Shown here: piece after piece, positions 51,144 through 60,082 of the stretch
Layout: every line of letters begins with the position of its first letter
How positions within the stretch are numbered: the stretch's first letter is position 1
DNA from: Aquimarina sp. TRL1
Lineage (GTDB): Bacteria; Bacteroidota; Bacteroidia; Flavobacteriales; Flavobacteriaceae
DNA length: 64,000 nt
Assembly (NCBI RefSeq): GCF_013365535.1
Contig: NZ_CP053590.1
Coordinates: 4,826,501 to 4,890,500, forward strand
Reading direction: 5' to 3'
The notes under the pieces: model-generated
Databases searched by the model: none
What the model saw: the letters and a program-made list of their open reading frames with translations, nothing else
What the model was told of the DNA's origin: nothing
Program-made: the position numbers and the translations under genes

Positions 51144-53531
51144 ATGAATCGAATCATTATGTTCTTGTTATTCTTATGGGGATTTCAAGCAACCTTAGCT
51201 GCACAACAAGTCAAAACCGGAGAAATTAGTGGAACGGTAATTGAACAGGCAACAGGAACTCCTCTTCCATTTGCCTCAGTCGTTATAAAAAATCAACAAC
51301 AGAAAATAATAGAGGGGGTGATTACGAATGAACAGGGTATTTATATCATTCCTGATATTCCTATCGGAACCTATTTTATGGAAGTTTCTTATAATGGGTT
51401 TACAACGTATACAGCAACCGTCGAACTTCCAAAACATCAGAAATTCCCTGTTATTGCTTTGGTACAGAATACCACCCAATTAGATGAGGTGGTAATTACC
51501 GGAGAAACTTCTGAGGTATCCTTAAAATTAGATAAGAAAGTATTTACTGTCGGAAAGGATGTTTTATCTCAAAGTGGTTCTGTAACGGATGTATTGGATA
51601 ATGTCCCTTCTGTTACAGTAGATCCTGGTGGAGCTATTAATCTAAGGGGAAATGCCAATGTTACAATCCTGATTAACGGGCGTCGTTCTGGACTTACGTC
51701 TTCTCAGGCTTTAGAACAAATTCCTTCTGACAATGTTGCCAGAATAGAAGTTATTACAGCTCCTTCTTCTAGATATGATGCATCAGGTACTGCCGGAATT
51801 ATCAATATTATCCTGAAAAAGAACACAAAAAATGGATTTACAGGACAAGTCCGGCTTCGCGGAGGAATTCCTCAGGATTTTAGAATCTCAGGAAGTCTTA
51901 ATTACAAAACTGATAAGATCAATTTTTTTAGTACTATCGGAGTGCGATCTACGGATTATATTGGAGTCTATTCCAGGTTTCAGCAAACTTCGGATGACAA
52001 TGGTACAGTAACACTGAATCAGCGACAAGATGAGAATCGTCATGATGGAGGAAAACATCTATATCTTGGGTTTGATTATTTTATTAATCCAACCAATACG
52101 TTTACCACCGCTTTTCAAAGAAATCAAATCGAAGATACCGATGCGACTACTTTTATATATGACTATAGTAGTGATACAGCTGCAATCGTTGATAGTACCC
52201 TTGTATCAAAGGGAAATTCTAAAGAAAATAGATCTTATAACCAATTAGAAATGAATTACACCAAATCATTCAAAAAAGAAGGGCAAAAACTAACTGTAGA
52301 TCTTCAGTATGATTTTTGGGATAGTACAAAAAAATGGAATGTTATCACCGAAAAAGAATTTCCAGATACTATAGACATCATTAATTTCAGAACAACTGAC
52401 TCCGATAAAAATAATGATATTGTTATACAATCCGATTACATAACCCCCATAGGAGCTTCTTCTAAACTGGAAATAGGTGCTAAATTCGAGAACAGACATG
52501 TACGGGATGGATTTCTCGCAGAGGAATTCAAAGATGATACATATCAGCTAATTGACAATCTTGATAATTCTCTAACCTATGATGAGCGTATTACTGGAGG
52601 ATATGTACAATATAGCACGACCTTGAAAGCTTTTCATATACTAACCGGATTACGAATAGAAGATACACATATCGGAATCAAGGATGATCTGGGGAATTTT
52701 AATGCAACAAATACGTATACCAACTTTTTCCCAAGTATTACCTTAGGTTATACGCTTAATGAACAAACACGTTTGGGGAGTAGTTATAGTAAACGAATTA
52801 ACAGACCGCGTCTTTTTTCTTTAAACCCTTTTTCTACACTGGAAGATTTTAATACTCGTTTTTATGGAAACCCAACCCTACAACCTTCTTATACAGACAT
52901 AATAGAAATATCTGCTGTTCGAAAGAGTGCAAAACTGACACTCTCTCCCAGTCTTTATTATTCACATACAACGGATAATACTTTTTGGTATACTTCACAA
53001 AACCCTTCTGGTATTTTTGAAACACGAATTATCAACCTGACTTCTGAAGATCGCTACGGGGCGGAACTGTCTCTGTCTTACTCACCCCTAAAATGGCTTT
53101 CTTTATCCGGGGATATGAATGCCTATCATTTTACAACCAAAGGTAGGATCAATGATCAAGACTTAACAGCTTCAAATATGACCTGGTACACCAATATCAG
53201 TAGTCGATTCAAAATTCCTGGACGTATTACATTACAAAGTAGATTTCATTACAGAGGTCGCATAGAAAATGCTCAATCTACAGTAAAACCTATGGCATAT
53301 ATCAATATGGGAGCAAGTAAAAAAATGTTTAAAAACCGAGCCGTACTACTTTTTAATGTGACAAATGTATTTGACAGCAGAAAGTATAAAGAAGAAACCA
53401 GAGGTACTGATTTCTTTGTCAATCAAATAGCTAGTCGTAATGCTGCCAGATGGTCACTGAGTTTCGTCTATAAGTTTAATGGAAATAGCGAATATAAAAA
53501 CAGAAGGGCCAAACGAAGTAACAGAAACTAA
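51144..53531 (+). CDS. TonB-dependent receptor, outer-membrane beta-barrel family
   Basis: A 795-residue outer-membrane protein. I start at 51144 (MNRIIMFLLFLWGFQATLAA), a clean signal peptide; the frame from 51102 adds 14 residues. A carboxypeptidase-regulatory-like domain follows (GEISGTVIEQATGTPLPFAS), then the plug (SQSGSVTDVLDNVPSVTVDP and NLRGNANVTILINGRRSGLT) and a barrel of the OMP_b-brl_3 class (SSYSKRINRPRLFSLNPFST). It has no SusD partner and is divergent from a LytS/LytTR pair that may regulate it. Ligand unknown. Confidence 0.88.
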   Translation: MNRIIMFLLFLWGFQATLAAQQVKTGEISGTVIEQATGTPLPFASVVIKNQQQKIIEGVITNEQGIYIIPDIPIGTYFMEVSYNGFTTYTATVELPKHQKFPVIALVQNTTQLDEVVITGETSEVSLKLDKKVFTVGKDVLSQSGSVTDVLDNVPSVTVDPGGAINLRGNANVTILINGRRSGLTSSQALEQIPSDNVARIEVITAPSSRYDASGTAGIINIILKKNTKNGFTGQVRLRGGIPQDFRISGSLNYKTDKINFFSTIGVRSTDYIGVYSRFQQTSDDNGTVTLNQRQDENRHDGGKHLYLGFDYFINPTNTFTTAFQRNQIEDTDATTFIYDYSSDTAAIVDSTLVSKGNSKENRSYNQLEMNYTKSFKKEGQKLTVDLQYDFWDSTKKWNVITEKEFPDTIDIINFRTTDSDKNNDIVIQSDYITPIGASSKLEIGAKFENRHVRDGFLAEEFKDDTYQLIDNLDNSLTYDERITGGYVQYSTTLKAFHILTGLRIEDTHIGIKDDLGNFNATNTYTNFFPSITLGYTLNEQTRLGSSYSKRINRPRLFSLNPFSTLEDFNTRFYGNPTLQPSYTDIIEISAVRKSAKLTLSPSLYYSHTTDNTFWYTSQNPSGIFETRIINLTSEDRYGAELSLSYSPLKWLSLSGDMNAYHFTTKGRINDQDLTASNMTWYTNISSRFKIPGRITLQSRFHYRGRIENAQSTVKPMAYINMGASKKMFKNRAVLLFNVTNVFDSRKYKEETRGTDFFVNQIASRNAARWSLSFVYKFNGNSEYKNRRAKRSNRN

Positions 53532-53538
53532 CTAAAAC

Positions 53539-53585
53539 CCCCACCATCACCTTTTAATTTGTCATGGTGGGGTATTTGTTTTTCT
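53539..53585 (+). terminator. Terminator after the TonB receptor gene
   Basis: CCCCACCAT (53539-53547) pairs with ATGGTGGGG (53564-53572) and is followed by TATTTGTTTTTCTTT. It sits between two convergent genes. Confidence 0.8.
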
Positions 53586-53595
53586 TTGAATATCC

Positions 53596-55056
53596 TTATC
53601 TCCCTACAACATGCTTGGATACTTTCCCTTCCCTTACATCAGTTATCGCTTTGTTTATTTTTATTTCATCATCGGACATCGCATCGATAATACTCTTGAA
53701 AAATGCCTGTGTTTCTCTGGGATACTTTAAATCAATATGAGGAGGGATTCCCTTTCCTTCGTAATTATTCTCTTTGGTATCCAGATACACCTCATTAGAC
53801 AATCCTATCTCCCATCCATTAGGCAGTATTTTATCTAATACATCCGAAAAAATTCCTTCTGTATTCGTTCCTATTCTCGTAACATGAGGCAAGTTTAGTG
53901 AACTTAATACCATAATTTCTGTAGCACTGGCAGATTGTCCCGAAGTTAATAAGTAAACCGGTTTTAGATATGCTTGCTCGGCAGCTTCTAGATAAATTTT
54001 ATTCGGTTTAGTATATGCCTGTTTATGTTTTGCTTTTTTAGTAAAAACATGTTGTCGCTTCTGATTAAAACGTTTCATAATACTTAATGCGACTTCATCT
54101 TTTCCTCCTCCATTAAAACGAACATCCAATACTAATGCATCCGCAGTATTGAGATCTGAAAACACCTGATCTAATGTTTTGTTAATCCCTGCTACTTCTT
54201 TTTTTGTATGTGCTGCCGAAGACATTTCTTCAAAAGCTTCAAAATAGGCATTCCAATAGTCTTCTCCCTGTACACTGTCTAATTTTGGAAAATAAACATG
54301 TCCCATCATTAAGTTTATCTGTAGATAGCCTAATGAATCATTGAGCTTTCCCCATCTCATTACCCGGCTATTTCTGGTTAGTTCTTTGTCTTTCAGGTAA
54401 TAATCTCCCACTAATTTTGCTGCCGAAAAATCACTGTATCTCGTTATTGATGTATCTACAGGCTGAGATGGCTCACGTAAACTATCTGCTTGATCTTCTA
54501 TTTCCTCAGGTGCTTCGATATCTATATGTCCGTCATTAAACTGATCCAGCATCTCTTCCATAATCATAAATAATTCAGGAGCGGAAGTTTGTGTTGTTAT
54601 CTTACTTTTAGTTTGTGTATATAGGCTGTCCCATTTGATATTTCTCATTTCAAAATACGCATAATGTTCTTTGAAAATACTAGCTAATACTTCGAAATTA
54701 TAAAGTGCATCTTGTTTTTTGGTTTCATCCATGGCAACACACTGTTGAGGAAATTCATCTCTTCTTACAAACTGATATATATTAATCCCATCTTTGAGTT
54801 CCAATGTATCATCTTTGATTCGTAACTCATCTCCTAATCCCGTAATTTCCTCTTCCATAATCGGATAGCATGAAATCGCACTTGTTTCATAAAGGGTTAT
54901 ATGATCTTTTTTGATGTGGGCTAAGCGACCATATCCAATCGATTCCCATATACCATCTAATGATGCTTCCTGTTCTTTCTCTTTCTTCTTCTCTTGACAA
55001 GAAATAACAAATAGCAAAAGAAGGCACCCCATTATAACTGATAATTTATTGTTCAT
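53596..55056 (-). CDS. S41-family peptidase lipoprotein
   Basis: A 486-residue exported serine peptidase. The signal peptide ends in a lipobox VISC (about residue 20), followed by a Lys/Glu-rich stretch KKKEKEQEAS that fits surface export of lipoproteins in this phylum. The tail-specific protease core is visible: ALVLDVRFNGGGKDEVALSI and LTSGQSASATEIMVLSSL, where the Ser of SASATE is the nucleophile, and GKGIPPHIDLKYPRET at the end. No PDZ domain is evident; the N-terminal domain is helical (FMIMEEMLDQFNDGHIDIEA). It is single. Confidence 0.85.
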   Translation of the reverse strand: MNNKLSVIMGCLLLLFVISCQEKKKEKEQEASLDGIWESIGYGRLAHIKKDHITLYETSAISCYPIMEEEITGLGDELRIKDDTLELKDGINIYQFVRRDEFPQQCVAMDETKKQDALYNFEVLASIFKEHYAYFEMRNIKWDSLYTQTKSKITTQTSAPELFMIMEEMLDQFNDGHIDIEAPEEIEDQADSLREPSQPVDTSITRYSDFSAAKLVGDYYLKDKELTRNSRVMRWGKLNDSLGYLQINLMMGHVYFPKLDSVQGEDYWNAYFEAFEEMSSAAHTKKEVAGINKTLDQVFSDLNTADALVLDVRFNGGGKDEVALSIMKRFNQKRQHVFTKKAKHKQAYTKPNKIYLEAAEQAYLKPVYLLTSGQSASATEIMVLSSLNLPHVTRIGTNTEGIFSDVLDKILPNGWEIGLSNEVYLDTKENNYEGKGIPPHIDLKYPRETQAFFKSIIDAMSDDEIKINKAITDVREGKVSKHVVGR

Positions 55057-55117
55057 AGGTTATTAGTTTTATATACAATCTATTTTATGTTTGTGCATGT
55101 TTATTCTGATGTATTAT

Positions 55118-55489
55118 TTATACGTGTTGATCGATGAGTATAGGATTTCCATCAGGGTCAATCAAGACTAAACTGGCAGGTCCGGTAGTATTTTCATCTG
55201 CTTTGGTTTCTGGTGATATCCCATAAGCAATTAAACGTTGCTGAATAGTTCTTACATCCTCAAAGTCCTGTAATGGAGTGGCATTTTCATCCCAACCAGG
55301 GTTAAATGTCAGGATATTTTTTTCGAACATTCCCTGAAACAACCCTACTAATGCTTTCTCATTTTTCATGATGAGATAGTGTTTTTCTATGGATCCAGCA
55401 AAAACTGAAAACCCTAATTTTTCATAAAACGTTTTGGAGACCTGAATATCTTTTACATTCAGACTTATTGAAAAAGCGCCTAATTTCAT
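55118..55489 (-). CDS. VOC-family (glyoxalase-like) protein
   Basis: A 123-residue protein of the vicinal oxygen chelate superfamily. I start at 55489 (MKLGAFSISLNVKDIQVSKT); the frame upstream to 55588 lacks family similarity. Other signatures are FYEKLGFSVFAGSIEKHYLI and GPASLVLIDPDGNPILIDQH. Members act as glyoxalases, dioxygenases or resistance proteins; the metal-binding residues are not obvious here, so no substrate is proposed. Confidence 0.8.
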   Translation of the reverse strand: MKLGAFSISLNVKDIQVSKTFYEKLGFSVFAGSIEKHYLIMKNEKALVGLFQGMFEKNILTFNPGWDENATPLQDFEDVRTIQQRLIAYGISPETKADENTTGPASLVLIDPDGNPILIDQHV

Positions 55490-55636
55490 TGTGTTGTTTT
55501 TAGTTATTATTACTTTTTGTTTTTGATCTCTGGTATCTATTACATATAAAAATATACCATAAGATTGCTTCAGTGGTAAGATACTCAATAATAAAACAAT
55601 AAAAACACGCTGAATTATAAACTAGTTATTACCTCT

Positions 55637-56098
55637 TTATAGAGTAATATCTAAACCTGTTTTTACCCGTTCTAATGTAACATAGGTTTCGAAACGTTTC
55701 ACATTATTATTAGCAAAAAACAATTCACGAGTTAATCGTTCATAATCTCCCATGGTAGGAACGACTATAGTTAGTACAAAATCGCCTTTGCCTGTTACAT
55801 AATAACATTGCTGTACTTCTGGACAGTTTTTAAACTTTTCTTTGGCTTCATCTACCAATTCTAAACGCTCGTGCTCCAAGGTGACAATCACAAATAATGT
55901 TACTGCTAGTCCTACTTTTAGAGGATCAATTACTGCAATATTCGATTGAATAACACCTGCTGCTGTCATTTTTTTTATTCTCCTCTGTACAGCAGCTGCA
56001 GATAAATGTACTTTTTCTCCTATTTCTTTCTGTATAGTTGTGTTATTCTTTTGTATAATTTTTAAAATTTCTATATCAAACGTATCCAGTGCTTCCAT
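55637..56098 (-). CDS. Lrp/AsnC-family regulator
   Basis: A 153-residue regulator. The N-terminal helix-turn-helix reads DTFDIEILKIIQKNNTTIQK and EKVHLSAAAVQRRIKKMTAA; the C-terminal RAM ligand-binding domain reads FVIVTLEHERLELVDEAKEK and CPEVQQCYYVTGKGDFVLTI. The gene is divergent from the diaminopropionate ammonia-lyase-like and LysE genes, with 104 bases between, so it very likely controls them in answer to an amino acid. Confidence 0.92.
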   Translation of the reverse strand: MEALDTFDIEILKIIQKNNTTIQKEIGEKVHLSAAAVQRRIKKMTAAGVIQSNIAVIDPLKVGLAVTLFVIVTLEHERLELVDEAKEKFKNCPEVQQCYYVTGKGDFVLTIVVPTMGDYERLTRELFFANNNVKRFETYVTLERVKTGLDITL

Positions 56099-56178
56099 TT
56101 TTCATATTTACCACACAATATGCAATAAAATTTCATTTTACCTGCAATAATAGAAGAAAAAATACCATTACAACGAAT

Positions 56179-56186
56179 TAAATTTG
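56179..56186 (+). promoter_or_regulatory. -7 box for the ammonia-lyase gene
   Basis: TAAATTTG matches TAnnTTTG and lies 16 bases before the first ATG of the gene. Confidence 0.5.
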
Positions 56187-56202
56187 CATCAAATACAAAA
56201 AC

Positions 56203-57354
56203 ATGAATAAAAAATCCATAAAAAAGGCTTCTTTCTATATCAATACACCAATGAATAGACGTACAAACACAGATAAAGAGATCACACTTGCTGCTCACGA
56301 TGCATTCCGGTTTCATACAACTCTTCCTAATTATAAGGCAACCCCATTAATTCAATTACCTCTATTAGCTAAAAAATACAATATTGGAAATCTGTATATA
56401 AAAGACGAATCATATCGTTTTGATTTAACTGCTTTTAAAGTACTTGGAGCTTCTTATGCCATTCATATACTACTCGAAGAAAAACCATCGATTTCTACTT
56501 TTTGTACAGCTACAGATGGCAATCATGGACGGGCAGTAGCGTGGGCGGCTAAATTATTTGATAAAAAAGCCGTAGTCATTGTTCCCAGAGATACGACTCC
56601 CCTACGTATACATGCGATTGAGCAAGAAGGAGCTACCGTAATACAAGTGGATGGAACATATGATTATGCATGTCAATTTGCAGCACATATCAGTATCGAA
56701 AACAATTGGGAATTAGTACAAGATATGGCATGGAAAGGATACGAAACAATTCCTGCTCATATCATGGCTGGATATACGACTCTTTTTCGTGAAATAACCG
56801 CCGAATTAGCTTCTCTCTCTTCTTCCATAGATATCGTTTTCTTACAGGCAGGTGTGGGTAGCTTTGCCGGAGCCGGAATTAATTATTACTTAGATATGTA
56901 TGGAGAAAATCGCCCAAAAATTATTATTGTAGAACCTATAGAAGCTGATGCAATTCTCACTTCACTACAAAATGGAAAAATCAAAACCTCTAATGGTAAT
57001 AGTGAAACTATTATGGCAGGACTCAATTGTGGTACGCCTTCATTAGGTGCCTGGAATCTATTAAAAAACGGGATCGATGCTTCTATATCTATTGAAGATT
57101 ATTATACTGAAAAAGCTATAAGAGAGCTATATTACCCAACAGGATCGGACCCTAGGATTTATGCTGGAGAATCTGGTGCAGCAGGTCTTGCTGGTTTTAT
57201 TGCTATAATGAATGATCCTAAGCTACGTCACCTACAAGAGATACTTACTATCACCTCTTCATCATCTATCCTTTTTATTAATACAGAAGGAATAACTGAT
57301 TACAATTCATTCCAGCAAATAATTCGTAAAAATGATGGGGGTACACCTTTCTAA
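56203..57354 (+). CDS. Diaminopropionate ammonia-lyase-like PLP enzyme
   Basis: A 383-residue fold-type II PLP enzyme. It shows YKATPLIQLPLLAKKYNIGN, the PLP-binding lysine in YRFDLTAFKVLGASYA (Lys79), TATDGNHGRAVAWAAKLFDK, and the phosphate-binding LQAGVGSFAGAGINYYLD. These fit diaminopropionate ammonia-lyase, which turns 2,3-diaminopropionate into pyruvate and ammonia; threonine dehydratase is a more distant alternative. A second ATG at residue 17 (MNRRTNTDK) is an alternative start. The next gene, 29 bases later, encodes a LysE-type exporter, so the pair could either detoxify or remove an amino acid. Confidence 0.85.
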   Translation: MNKKSIKKASFYINTPMNRRTNTDKEITLAAHDAFRFHTTLPNYKATPLIQLPLLAKKYNIGNLYIKDESYRFDLTAFKVLGASYAIHILLEEKPSISTFCTATDGNHGRAVAWAAKLFDKKAVVIVPRDTTPLRIHAIEQEGATVIQVDGTYDYACQFAAHISIENNWELVQDMAWKGYETIPAHIMAGYTTLFREITAELASLSSSIDIVFLQAGVGSFAGAGINYYLDMYGENRPKIIIVEPIEADAILTSLQNGKIKTSNGNSETIMAGLNCGTPSLGAWNLLKNGIDASISIEDYYTEKAIRELYYPTGSDPRIYAGESGAAGLAGFIAIMNDPKLRHLQEILTITSSSSILFINTEGITDYNSFQQIIRKNDGGTPF

Positions 57355-57383
57355 TAAGAATATAATCATAAATAACATATATC

Positions 57384-58010
57384 ATGGAAGCTATTCAAAA
57401 CTTTAACTTATTTATAATCATGACCTTAATTTTCATGATTACTCCTGGAATTGATACTATATTTATACTAAATAAGTCCATCTCTAAGGGTAGAAAAGCC
57501 GGTTATTTTGCTACTTTCGGAATTAATATTGGGGCATTATTACATACGCTTCTAGCCAGCCTAGGTCTTTCTATACTTATTTCACAATCTGATGTTCTAT
57601 TTCTTTTTATAAAATATGCTGGTGCATTATACCTATCTTATATAGGAATCAATAATCTCCTAGCAAAGAACAAACTACCTTTAAAAAAAAGTAAAAAAAT
57701 AAACGCCAATGACAAACACTTTATTTCTGGAGTTATGACAAATCTATTAAACCCAAAAGTCGCTTTATTTTTTATGGCTTTTTTTCCTCAATTTATTACT
57801 AAAAATGAAATCGACTCTCCTATCACATTTATCATTTTAGGTGTAATTTATATATTAATTAGTACGCTTTGGTATTTACTTTTAACAATTATAGCAGCAT
57901 GGATCTCTGTTAAATTACAACAGAACACATCGTTTTATAATTATTTAAATAAAATATCTGGTATTACATATATTATTATGGGACTAAAAATTGTTTTGAT
58001 GAAGAAATAA
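57384..58010 (+). CDS. LysE-family amino-acid exporter
   Basis: A 208-residue inner-membrane protein with about six helices. The opening FLIFIMTPGIDT-like segment (LIFMITPGIDTIFILNKSIS), GRKAGYFATFGINIGALLHT and NPKVALFFMAFFPQFI identify the LysE/RhtB family, which exports amino acids such as lysine, homoserine or threonine. Cotranscribed with the ammonia-lyase-like gene and probably controlled by the divergent Lrp-type regulator. It converges with the next gene with four bases between stops. Confidence 0.9.
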   Translation: MEAIQNFNLFIIMTLIFMITPGIDTIFILNKSISKGRKAGYFATFGINIGALLHTLLASLGLSILISQSDVLFLFIKYAGALYLSYIGINNLLAKNKLPLKKSKKINANDKHFISGVMTNLLNPKVALFFMAFFPQFITKNEIDSPITFIILGVIYILISTLWYLLLTIIAAWISVKLQQNTSFYNYLNKISGITYIIMGLKIVLMKK

Positions 58011-58014
58011 TATT

Positions 58015-58743
58015 TTATTCTACTCTATAAATTATTTTATGTTTTACTATCCATCGATCCATATTCATCTCAATCAAAAAACCAATAGTAATCAAACCAT
58101 ACAAAAAGGCATTAGAAATCAATAGTAATAATCCATAAAAAAAATGAACCTTATAATTTATAGTTTTATAAAAAAAAGTAAAAAATGGTCCCATTACAAC
58201 ACTAAACGTAATAATACCAAACCCTATAAAAACAGGAAGATAAACAGATGAAATACTTTTATCTATTCTCAAAATTTCATTCAAATAAATCCCGAAAGCA
58301 ACAATTATATTGAGTACCCCCAAAAAGTATGGAATTGTATAAAAACTATCAAAAAATCCTTCTGAAAAAATAAAAAAAAAGCAATAGGAAATCGCATGAA
58401 GCAGCATCAAAGCTTTAACAATTAATCTATTGATATTATTTACAATATAACTTAGAAATACATAGGTATATAAAAGATCACTAAAAACGCAATAAATGTT
58501 ATAAATCCATATGTTACCTTTTAATAATACGCTCTTTTTTAAAAGCATATATCTATCATCGAAAATTCCTAATTCTAATAAAAGAAAGGGAATATTTGAT
58601 ATAAAAACTTCCAAAAAAACTGTCACCCATAAAAAATAAACAAAATATATTATCCCTTTATTTACAACATGTTTTTTTATATAACAAGTTCCTATAATAG
58701 CAGCTAATAACTCTAACAAATAGATTGCAATACTGAAGTCCAT
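58015..58743 (-). CDS. Multi-pass membrane protein of unknown function
   Basis: A 242-residue very hydrophobic protein with about seven helices, rich in Phe, Tyr and Ile (for example IVKALMLLHAISYCFFFIFS and VFIGFGIITFSVVMGPFFTF). No motif or family recognised. Base composition is even more AT-rich than its neighbours. Similar seven-helix proteins of this size are often found in Bacteroidota without assigned role. Confidence 0.55.
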   Translation of the reverse strand: MDFSIAIYLLELLAAIIGTCYIKKHVVNKGIIYFVYFLWVTVFLEVFISNIPFLLLELGIFDDRYMLLKKSVLLKGNIWIYNIYCVFSDLLYTYVFLSYIVNNINRLIVKALMLLHAISYCFFFIFSEGFFDSFYTIPYFLGVLNIIVAFGIYLNEILRIDKSISSVYLPVFIGFGIITFSVVMGPFFTFFYKTINYKVHFFYGLLLLISNAFLYGLITIGFLIEMNMDRWIVKHKIIYRVE

Positions 58744-58869
58744 AAATATATTATTGCCCTGTTGGTTTTAAGAGTATTGTATAAGCACTTCTATAAAAGT
58801 AATAAACCTTTCATAACTTTATAAAAATGGGTTATAAATATAAATAGAAAAACAATCTTATTTTAGAAA

Positions 58870-59427
58870 TTATCCCGTCAGGTTTTTAATACATTTTTCT
58901 CGTAACATCCAAATTGTTTCAAAATCGAGTTCCATATTGTTTTCTTCAATCCAGTCTTTTAGAAATGTCTTGTGATACGCTACTTTATAAGTAGCAACCT
59001 GTTCGGGGCGGATTTCTTTTTCTATTAATATATCCTTTTCTATTTTAGTAATATCCGATTTTATAGTGGTTCCGTCAAAACGAGCTGTTCCTATTTTTAA
59101 ATAACAATGTGCTTCAGGAATAAAATTCAATGAATGACCTGTCAGAACCGTTCCTATACCAGGAGTATTCGTTTGATTCATTTTATACATCCCCAACAAC
59201 AAGGTTACATCAGGAATATTATTTAGATCCGCCATTTTTTTTAAAAACGCATGTTTAGAACTACATGTTCCTTTTTTTTCTAGCAGTACTAAATCTGGAT
59301 TCTTCCTATTCTTATTTCTACCATATGGTAATGCGCTAACATAATGAAGTAATGCATTCCAGGAAAGTACTCCTTGACTAGTAATTGTTTTTGTAAGTAA
59401 ATCATCCGAAATCAATGTATAGTCCAT
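58870..59427 (-). CDS. Transglutaminase-like small protein
   Basis: A 185-residue cytoplasmic protein with a possible Cys-His-Asp triad of the transglutaminase fold: Cys55 in LEKKGTCSSKHAFLKKMADL, His107 in FIPEAHCYLKIG and Asp118 in ARFDGT. The order and spacing fit the papain/transglutaminase-like superfamily. I start at 59427 (MDYTLISDD), the first ATG; a TTG two codons upstream is also possible. No signal peptide. Function unknown, and the triad is assigned by pattern, not by alignment. Confidence 0.6.
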   Translation of the reverse strand: MDYTLISDDLLTKTITSQGVLSWNALLHYVSALPYGRNKNRKNPDLVLLEKKGTCSSKHAFLKKMADLNNIPDVTLLLGMYKMNQTNTPGIGTVLTGHSLNFIPEAHCYLKIGTARFDGTTIKSDITKIEKDILIEKEIRPEQVATYKVAYHKTFLKDWIEENNMELDFETIWMLREKCIKNLTG

Positions 59428-59734
59428 ATCCAAGATTATTATACTGCTTGAAAGATACGCATATCTCTGTATATCTATTACTTATTTTATTAATTATTCC
59501 TTCTATTCATATTGTATAAAATATCTTTTGTATTTTGAATATTGCTACGCTTCAATATCCTTTTCTTTAAAAGAAATTAAAAAAAAATATACAGTAGTGT
59601 CCAAAAACTAAGGAGTAGATTGTCTTTATAATAAACTACAAATGAAATGAGCTATCGAAAACATATTGGTATCCACCAAAATGATTACGGGTGAATTTCA
59701 TCTGATAGTTAGAAATCAATTAAAAAAATAACAG
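59428..59734. other. 307-bp divergent intergenic region
   Basis: AT-rich, no gene or clear hairpin seen. It must hold promoters for the flanking divergent genes. Confidence 0.45.
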
Positions 59735-60082
59735 ATGAAAAAATTTATTTTATTATTACGAGATGAGTTAGAAACCTTACAACAATTATCTCCTAAAGAA
59801 ATAGAGAACTTGGTACAATCACATATGGAATGGGCACAAAAATTAGAAGAAAAGAAATTCTTAATCTCTGGAGATGGATTAGAAGAAAAAGGAGTCCTCA
59901 TTCAGGGCAAAGATTGTATTATCAAAGATGGTCCTTATATAGAATCCAAAGAGATGATAGGCGGGTATTATTTATTACAAGCAGAAACGTTGGAAGAGAT
60001 TATTGAAATTGCTAAAGAATGTCCGTGTCACCTATGGGGAGGCACAACAGAAATCAGACCCATTATGGACTATGATGCCTAA
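59735..60082 (+). CDS. YCII-related (DGPF-type) protein
   Basis: A 115-residue protein of the YCII superfamily: FILLLRDELETLQQLSPKEI, WAQKLEEKKFLISGDGLEEK, IIKDGPYIESKEMIGGYYLL and AKECPCHLWGGTTEIRPIMD. Proteins of this kind, with the DGPF/DGPY motif, are regularly encoded next to an ECF sigma factor, as here: the next gene starts within the last 11 bases (ATGATGCCTAA). They probably sense a small molecule for the sigma factor. Confidence 0.9.
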   Translation: MKKFILLLRDELETLQQLSPKEIENLVQSHMEWAQKLEEKKFLISGDGLEEKGVLIQGKDCIIKDGPYIESKEMIGGYYLLQAETLEEIIEIAKECPCHLWGGTTEIRPIMDYDA

